Source: Cordilura impudica (Eukaryota; Arthropoda; Insecta; Diptera; Scathophagidae). From it: a DNA stretch of 64,000 nucleotides. Numbering within the stretch: position 1 is the stretch's first letter; every line of letters begins with the position of its first letter. The position numbers were made by a program, and so were the translations under genes. Shown in pieces: positions 58,081-64,000 of the stretch. The stretch is from positions 97,199,946-97,263,945 of the forward strand of contig OY821517.1 of assembly GCA_963682025.1 (NCBI GenBank). Reading direction: 5' to 3'. Below the pieces are notes generated by a model. It ran no database searches, was not told the DNA's origin, and saw only the letters and a program-made list of their open reading frames with translations.

Positions 58081-58541
58081 AACTGTACGATGAAGCATAA
58101 CCCACAAGTAAAGATTGTACTCTTAAGTGAGCTGATATGCCCAATAGTATGTAAGAGCTCAAATCCATTGTAATTTTTTATGAGCATTAGGTAATAAAAT
58201 GTTCCGACTACGATCATATTAAAGAGTTCATATCATATGAAAAGAAATATTGAGTTCAGGACGTATAACTTTTTACATGGCTTTTATGCAGTTTGAAGCG
58301 TATTTTTAGGTTGCTTATATTGAATGGTTAATGGATTTAGCATATACCAGAGAATGACAAAGTTATCACTGAAATGATACCTATACACAACATATTCAAA
58401 CCAACTGCAACTAACATAAATACAAGTCGATGTGTATCGAACGAACACTCATGCAATATTGTATCCCAGTACAACTGTGTATAAGTAAAAGTTGAAATTT
58501 TACCTGCCGTACCCATAATTATAGGTATGAAATATCAATAA
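58081..58541. other. Unassigned AT-rich stretch
   Basis: No recognised feature. Confidence 0.5.
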
Positions 58542-58845
58542 GTATGTACATTAGGGCTATAACCAAATTTTGGCCTAAGCGCCGTGAGAGGGCGAATGTT
58601 GTGTTATTTACGAAAAAAAAAAAATTCTGGTCATTTTGGAATAACAAGGTCACCCACAAAAACTATTTTTTAAGTCTCCCAAAAAAAGTACATTCATTTC
58701 AAATTTTACGTGTGCTTTGTTTTGCATAATGGAAAAATGTCCTGTTCTACTTGAAGTAATATTCAATGGCCTATTCGACTATGCTAGGGCCATTTTGATA
58801 TTCGAAAAAAAAAAAATTAAAAAGTTATGGCTCTAATGTACATAC
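58542..58845. mobile_element. MITE-like element with about 22-bp terminal inverted repeats
   Basis: The left end GTATGTACATTAGGGCTATAAC and the right end (reverse complement GTATGTACATTAGAGCCATAAC) differ at two positions. The interior of about 260 bp has T and A tracts and no gene; GGCCT and AGGGCC words are also inversely placed. Target duplication unclear. Confidence 0.65.
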
Positions 58846-61600
58846 TGTGTTGTAGGTATACTTAGTGTAGAATTATGCTTCAGAGCACTTAGAGTATACT
58901 CTAACAAAATAAAAATTGTAAAATTTTAAATACTTGATTTTTTTTTTTTTTAATCTATATAAAATTCATTTTCTGTTTGTTTGTTTGTTTGTTCGACCGC
59001 TATAAAAATTTTTATTTTTCAACGTATTTCTCTGAGATTTAGTGCACGCGATCTCCGTACTCCAGGCAAGGTCGCCATATGCTTTTTAGCGGCCACGCCT
59101 AATTTTTCGCCTACTTCTATGTATATACAATTTATTTTTTGTGACTGCTTTACAAACTATTATTTTTCAACGGCTTTCTCTGAAATTTGGTACACGTGAT
59201 CTCTGTACTGCAGCGAAGGTAAGATTATATATCTTTCTGGCCACACCTACCTTTAGGCCCACTTTTTTATTATACTCATTTTCTGTTTTTTTGGTACATT
59301 TGTTCGCTATACAAATTTGTATTTTTCAACGGATTTCTAGGAAATTTGGTACACACGGGAATAACTTCACCATGAACAAATTCCCTAAATTTAAAAAAGG
59401 GCCCCAAATGAAATGAACAAATTCCCAATTTTATTTTAAACGAAATAAAAAAAATTAACTCACTCCCCAAATTCGTTCTTAAATTTTTACATATTTATAC
59501 CCTATACCACTATGTGGTTTGGGTTTAATGACTTTGTGATGCTCTTTGTAACTACCAAATTTATTTGACCTAGACCCATCTTTTATTATACCGATCGACT
59601 TAGAATCACTTTCTGAGTCGATTTAGCGATGTCCGTCCGTCCGTCTGTGTGTCCATGCAAAGTTTGTAATCAAAGTACAGGTCGCAAATATGAATACACT
59701 AGATGTAACCCGGTGTGCTTCGCTACACCCTGCCCCTGCCCCCCCCCCCCCACGAATCGTTATGAGAGGGCTCACGCCAAGTCGCAAGGCTCTCATTAAT
59801 ACAGTTATTCAGATATATCACATTTAATATTAAGTTTGTGTAGGGGTGCCACGCGCATTTGTCCAATCCCGCCCATTTTTTTGTCTATTGTCTGACTACT
59901 CACGTTAATAATAGATGACCTGAGACAAATTTGCAAAGCTTTCTCTATCATATTAATATATATGATATTTAAAATTTACTTTGTATGGGAGGTGCTACGC
60001 CCGCTAAAAATATTTAAAAAAAATTACAGACTGTTGCACTCCCATATCCGCTGTAAGACCCCGTGAAAATTTCAGGAAGGTCAGTTGAGTAGTTACGGAG
60101 ATTAGCTCCTACAAACAAACGAACAAACAAACATATACTACTCCTTTATTATGTTAGTATAGATTATTAGCATAGATTTTTTTATTCGATTACTTGCTGA
60201 TATACAATGTTTTTTGGTTTTTTCATTCGGTACAACAATTATCAAAATTAGATTAGAAGATGGATTATCAAAATTAGATTTGGCAACACTTAACTCTTGG
60301 CCTTGAACTAAGAATATCATTTGCCAATTTTTCTTTTTAGCGATTTTCGATTTTGCCCATTTATGATTTTGAAGATTTTTGTGCGATTTTTATTTTTCAC
60401 AATTTTCGATTTTGGTAAATTTTTGATTTTGGTGATATATTTTCCACGACAAATCACATTGATAACTAATGTACTTGTCAAAAGACTGTTGCTTTCGTAG
60501 TACTTCGTATTATTTATATAGGAGGTGCCGCGCCCACTAATCCCATCCCGCCCAATTTTTATTGGACTACTCACATTAATATCTGATGGACTTGTGCAAA
60601 ATATCGAGTCTTTCCCTTTTATAGAACACCAGTTATATGATATTAGATACCTAATTTGCATGGGCGGTGCTACGCCCACTGCTACGATCGCGCCCATTTC
60701 TTTGTTCTACTGATCATACAAAGAACCTATGGGCTCATGCCAAGCCACAAAGCCATCTCTTTGACAGTCCTCCAGATATATTACATTAAATAGTTACTTT
60801 GCATGGGAAGTGCCACGCCAATTTTTTGTCCGACTACTCATAATAAGATCTGATGGTATTGCGCAAAGTGTCAAAGCTTCCCTTTTTTAGTACACCTATC
60901 ATATGATATCATATATTTACTTTGTGCGGGCGGTGCAACGACTACTCATACTAAGATCTGATGGGGTCGTGCAAAGTGTCAAACCTTCCTTTTTCTAGTA
61001 CACCAGTTATATGGTACATAATTATATGATACTTTGTACGGGCGGTGCCACGCCCACTGCTCCGATCACGCCCATTTTTTGTCTAACTAATCACATGAAT
61101 AACTTATGGGCTCACATTATGGGCTTACAGTACTCCTGATATATGGCATTTTATATTTGATTTGTATGGCAGGTGCCACACAATTGCCAATTTTTTGTCC
61201 GACTACTCACATTAATAATCGGTGACACCAGAGAAATTTGAAAAGCTTTCTCTATCACAGTACTCGAGATATATAATATTGAATTATTACTTGTATGGGA
61301 GGTACCGCGCCCACTTGTCCGATCCCGCCCATTTCCGGCGTAGCTACTAATATTAACAATAGGTGACCTCACACAAATTTGCAAACCTCTCCCTGTCATA
61401 ATACTCAATATATGTATATGATATTAAAAATTTACTTTGTGTGGGTGGTGACACGCCCACTAAAAATATTTAAAAAATGATAGCCTATAGTACTTCCCAT
61501 ATCCGCAGTAAGACTCTGTGAAAATTTCAGGAATATCAGATGGGTAGTTACGGAGATTACCTCCTACAAACAAACAAACAAACAAACACACATTACCTCT

Positions 61601-61780
61601 TTATAATTTACAAGTACGATATGTCGATTTTACTTGTTCCCAAAGCAAGTCCAATTCTTTTCCACGAATTTCAAGATTAAATACCGAATGTAACTCCTCA
61701 CGAATATCGTTGAATTTCGCCTCAAATTTAATGAGCGTATCCGAATCGCGAATAAAAATATCAAGCGCAGTTCCCGGCAT
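61601..61780 (-). pseudogene. Possible BEL/Pao-type gag N-terminal fragment
   Basis: ATG at 61780, 59 codons: MPGTALDIFIRDSDTLIKFE, then AKFNDIREELHSVFN and GKELDLLWEQVKSTYRTC. The frame is cut where Helitron B text begins (its stop codon lies in the Helitron). The short helical, charged N-terminal region with 'WEQVKSTY' resembles the start of insect BEL/Pao gag proteins. This is resemblance only. Confidence 0.45.
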
Positions 61781-62541
61781 TTTGGTTCGAATTTATTTTA
61801 AAATAAGTTAATTTAATTTAAGTAACAATATAAAAATTCGTTAAAAAAAAATCCGAAAAAATAATAATATATTATAAACTAATAATATAAAACTATATTA
61901 AAAAATTTTATTTTCTTAATATGCGGTATTATTTTAACAAATTAGAAGCAAAACCAAAATTTGCAAAAAAAAAAAAAAAATAATAAAAAACACACTGGAT
62001 ATGTCGCGACTAAAACGGACAGAAGGGTGACTAACAATGTTATAGAAAAAACAAACCAACACAATGCGTGTGCGTATATAATAGTGTGAAGAGAAATGAA
62101 CACACTCTTGAGCATAAACACAAAAAAAAAATCATGTGAGTCCGATCACAAAGAAGATGTGTAAACATCTAAAAATTAAAGCATTTTTTATTAACGTTGT
62201 GCTGAACGCTATTGAAATTGGTGAGAATCGGTCCATGTTCAGACCTAGTCCCCATACAAATGACCGGCATGTTTCCCTTAATGATCCATCGTGTGTAGTA
62301 ATGATTCATGTCCAAATTTATGTTTCAATTTTGGTTCGTCAAAAATCAAATTATTTTGATATTTTATGTTTCCAACCTGAATGCTCCACGGCTGTATCAA
62401 TGTTTACTGTTTTTGCTCCATTATTTAATTGAGAGCAGTGCTGTAATGTTGTTTTGTATATCGGACTAAAGAAAATAAAAGACAAAAATGGAGAACATTT
62501 AAGATAATGAAAATTTTAAGAATTTTATTAATAACTAGATA
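61781..62541. other. Insert debris with an E fragment at 62196-62275
   Basis: A-rich text. At 62196-62275 it contains an E-type stretch (GAACGCTATTGAAATTGGTG through CCCCATACAAATGACC). No termini recognised, so the nature of the whole insert (61606-62541) is open. Confidence 0.5.
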
Positions 62542-63159
62542 ATATTAGTATAGATTTGGATGAAATTGTGTATAAAAGCTTTATATACGCTATTGATACT
62601 GATGAAATTCGGTCCATGTTCAGACCTACTCCCCATACAAATGACCCCTATGAAATCGACATAAATTGCCATAAGACCCAAATTATCATATAAGTCTCAC
62701 TCAAATTGGATATGTATGTATTTATTATATTCATTAATCAGTAGTCCAATAATAGTCGCTATAGAACAATTCTTAGTCATAGGCCCCATATAGAACCGCT
62801 GCCCGATCTTCACTTAAGTCTATAAAAAAACAAAAATATTTGCACAGGTTTTTCTTAAATTTGGTTTGTATACATTTTTTCAATATTTAAGTGACTTTAC
62901 CAAATATGGCCAGGATCGGTCCATTTTTCGAACTAAAATACAGCAAAATGCCACTCAAAATTGCTTTATGCTTATTTTCTATATCCACTTAGTTGAACCG
63001 AAGATATAGGGTCTCTAATCCATGGTATAGGGTCTAGACCTACTATAATTTTCTTACTTGTTTTATTTAATGAATTTTGTTAAATATTTATTTAAGTGAA
63101 AATTTGCATACTGGTCTCAATATCTGTCCTGCAATAAACGTATTCAAAATCTGTATTCT

Positions 63160-63340
63160 TTTCAATAGCATCATTTTGACGCGCTCGCGGAACGCAGCTT
63201 TGTTAAGAGAAGCGGAAACGCCTGAATCTACTCAGGTGCGTCTAGAAATTCAGAAGCAAAGACAAGCTGAATCCAGGGAATCTGAAACTCATAGTCATTT
63301 CGGTTTGCGGAATCGGGGCGCGGACGCGACTCGACGCGCT
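63160..63340 (+). pseudogene. Helitron RepHel N-terminal repeat remnant in copy 4
   Basis: The frame reads LLREAETPESTQVRLEIQKQ RQAESRESET, the same charged repeat as in the remnant at 39384. It then passes into GC-rich array text without any catalytic domain. It shows that the array is joined to the start of a former RepHel gene. Confidence 0.65.
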
Positions 63341-63735
63341 CGCGGAACACAGCTTAGCTAAAATATCGAAATGATCTGAAAAATATATTTTGGCGATTAA
63401 AATAACTTGAAGACAACCGCGCGGCAGCACTGGTGAGGCTGCCAAACGCGGCGGAACAGAGCTTAGCTAAAACATCGGAATGATCTGAAAAATCTAATTT
63501 GGCAATTATAATAAGTTGACAACAACTGCGCGGTAGCACTGGTGCGGCTGCCAAACGCGCGGAAGCCGCTCGCGCACGCGGATGCGACGCGCTCGCGAAC
63601 ACAGCTCAGCTAAAATATCGGAATGATGTGAAATATGTATTTTGGCGATTGAAATAAGTTGACGCTAACTGCGCGGCAGCACGGGTGTAGCTGCCAAACG
63701 CGCGGACGCGACTCGCTTGCGGAACAGAGCTCAGT
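63180..63735 (+). repeat. GC-rich array of Helitron A copy 4
   Basis: About three units with CGCGGAACACAGCT, ATATTTTGGCGATTAAAATA and the GCGGCAGCACTGGTG..GGCTGCC inverted repeat. It continues the family A layout into the 3' unique part at the window end. Confidence 0.85.
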
Positions 63736-64000
63736 GAAAAGTCTTATGATAAATTTTTTCATCGTATGTGCAATAATTACCTGTTAGGTAAATGCGGTCA
63801 AACATTGCCGCACAACTTCAAACGTTGCATTTATTTTCCATTTTTGAAACCTCTATGAATTTGACGTATCCGCTCAATGATGATCACTTATTGATTGGAG
63901 TAATTCAATTTTTAAAAGTTTTGATTAATTGATAATCTGATTAATTTGCAAAGAATTCCGTTTTATTTGATGTTTACAAAATACAAAAACTTCAAAAAAA

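Larger units (their letters stand above)
59699..62554 (-). mobile_element. Helitron family B, copy 3, in the E repeat
   Basis: On the - strand the 5' end is TCTATACTAATATT (62554) and the 3' end is a GGTGTAGCGAAGCACACC hairpin, then GGGTTACATCTAG (59699), between A and T. As in copy 2, a second 5'-end-like block (TCTATACTAACATAATAAAG) lies inside at about 60163. Units of about 140 bp lie at 60480-61440. The 5' terminal block is split at about 61606 by roughly 0.94 kb of other debris. No coding capacity. Confidence 0.88.
59496..63060 (-). repeat. E-type repeat in Helitron A copy 4, itself interrupted
   Basis: The - strand copy runs 59496-59698 and 62555-63060, from TATACCCTATACCACTATGT to a decayed GGTCTAGACC palindrome and CTTACTTG. 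The two halves join as GAATACA|TTTGGATGAAAT, matching the unbroken text of other copies. Target was T-rich Helitron A sequence. Confidence 0.88.
58954..64000 (+). mobile_element. Helitron family A, copy 4, interrupted and cut by the window end
   Basis: Starts TCTATATAAAATTCATTTTC after A (58953), with two to three 157-bp units to about 59370. The unique part breaks at 59495 (TTTTTACATATT) and resumes at 63061 (TTTATTTAATGAATTTTGTT), exactly as the text runs in copy 2. The GC-rich array follows at 63180-63735 and the 3' unique part continues past the window. The 3.6 kb between is an E repeat with further nested elements. Confidence 0.9.

Noticed and set aside
1..64000. Host protein-coding gene, rRNA or tRNA
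   Set aside because: I looked for tRNA-like arms, rRNA-conserved words and non-transposon domains on both strands and saw none that could be supported.

Overview
The window looks like transposon-dense, AT-rich nuclear DNA from an insect, most likely a brachyceran fly. That call rests on the mixture of element families, on dispersed repeats with GTCCGTCCG tracts and terminal GGGTAT palindromes like those familiar from Drosophila-type genomes, and on the lack of any bacterial gene organisation. I found no host gene, tRNA, rRNA or CRISPR array. Almost every recognisable coding stretch is a decayed transposon gene: PIF/Harbinger, piggyBac, hAT, jockey-like LINE, Ty3/gypsy, a Helitron RepHel remnant and possibly mariner.

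Layout. 0-3.7 kb: unassigned DNA with tails of a dispersed repeat (here called E) and a small tandem repeat. 3.7-5.0 kb: a TTAA-flanked piggyBac relic holding a small Helitron. 5.4-6.1 kb: a near-perfect 677-bp palindrome. 6.2-13.8 kb: a PIF/Harbinger element with a transposase relic (+) and a Myb-like plus coiled-coil partner gene (-). The partner gene is split by a 5.2-kb piggyBac, itself split by a 3.2-kb Helitron (family A). 14.4-15.5 kb: LINE relic. 17.8-22.6 kb: a huge 8-bp satellite. 23.6-25.0 kb: family B Helitron. 25.7-26.9 kb: second LINE relic. 27.1-33.0 kb: a four-deep nest, piggyBac transposase gene <- hAT <- palindromic MITE <- TTAA element carrying an unfamiliar gene. 36.3-37.5 kb: E repeat inside an E repeat. 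38.4-44.8 kb: two more family A Helitrons, one with a fused RepHel remnant, around an inverted duplication of another Helitron-like end. 45.8-46.0 kb: a short repeat cluster. 47.2-53.6 kb: E repeat <- inverted E, and <- internally deleted gypsy element <- family B Helitron. 54.2-55.7 kb: LINE relic split by an E repeat. 57.3-58.1 kb: full E repeat. 58.5-58.8 kb: MITE. 59.0 kb to the end: family A Helitron <- E <- family B Helitron <- retroelement and E debris.

The best evidence is positional. Many insertions can be removed on paper to recover a continuous host element with the target-site rule expected for the family: TTAA for piggyBac, an 8-bp duplication for hAT, A|T with no duplication for the Helitrons, T-rich sites for E, and 4 bp for gypsy. 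This orders the insertions in time. Three Helitron families (A, B, C) follow the TC...hairpin...CTAG pattern. A and B carry internal tandem arrays that share a CCACGCC-type motif, and A also carries a GC-rich, CpG-rich hairpin array that is foreign to the surrounding composition.

All family names come from motif recognition by eye; no database search was possible. Boundaries given as exact are those where both ends and the empty site could be read.
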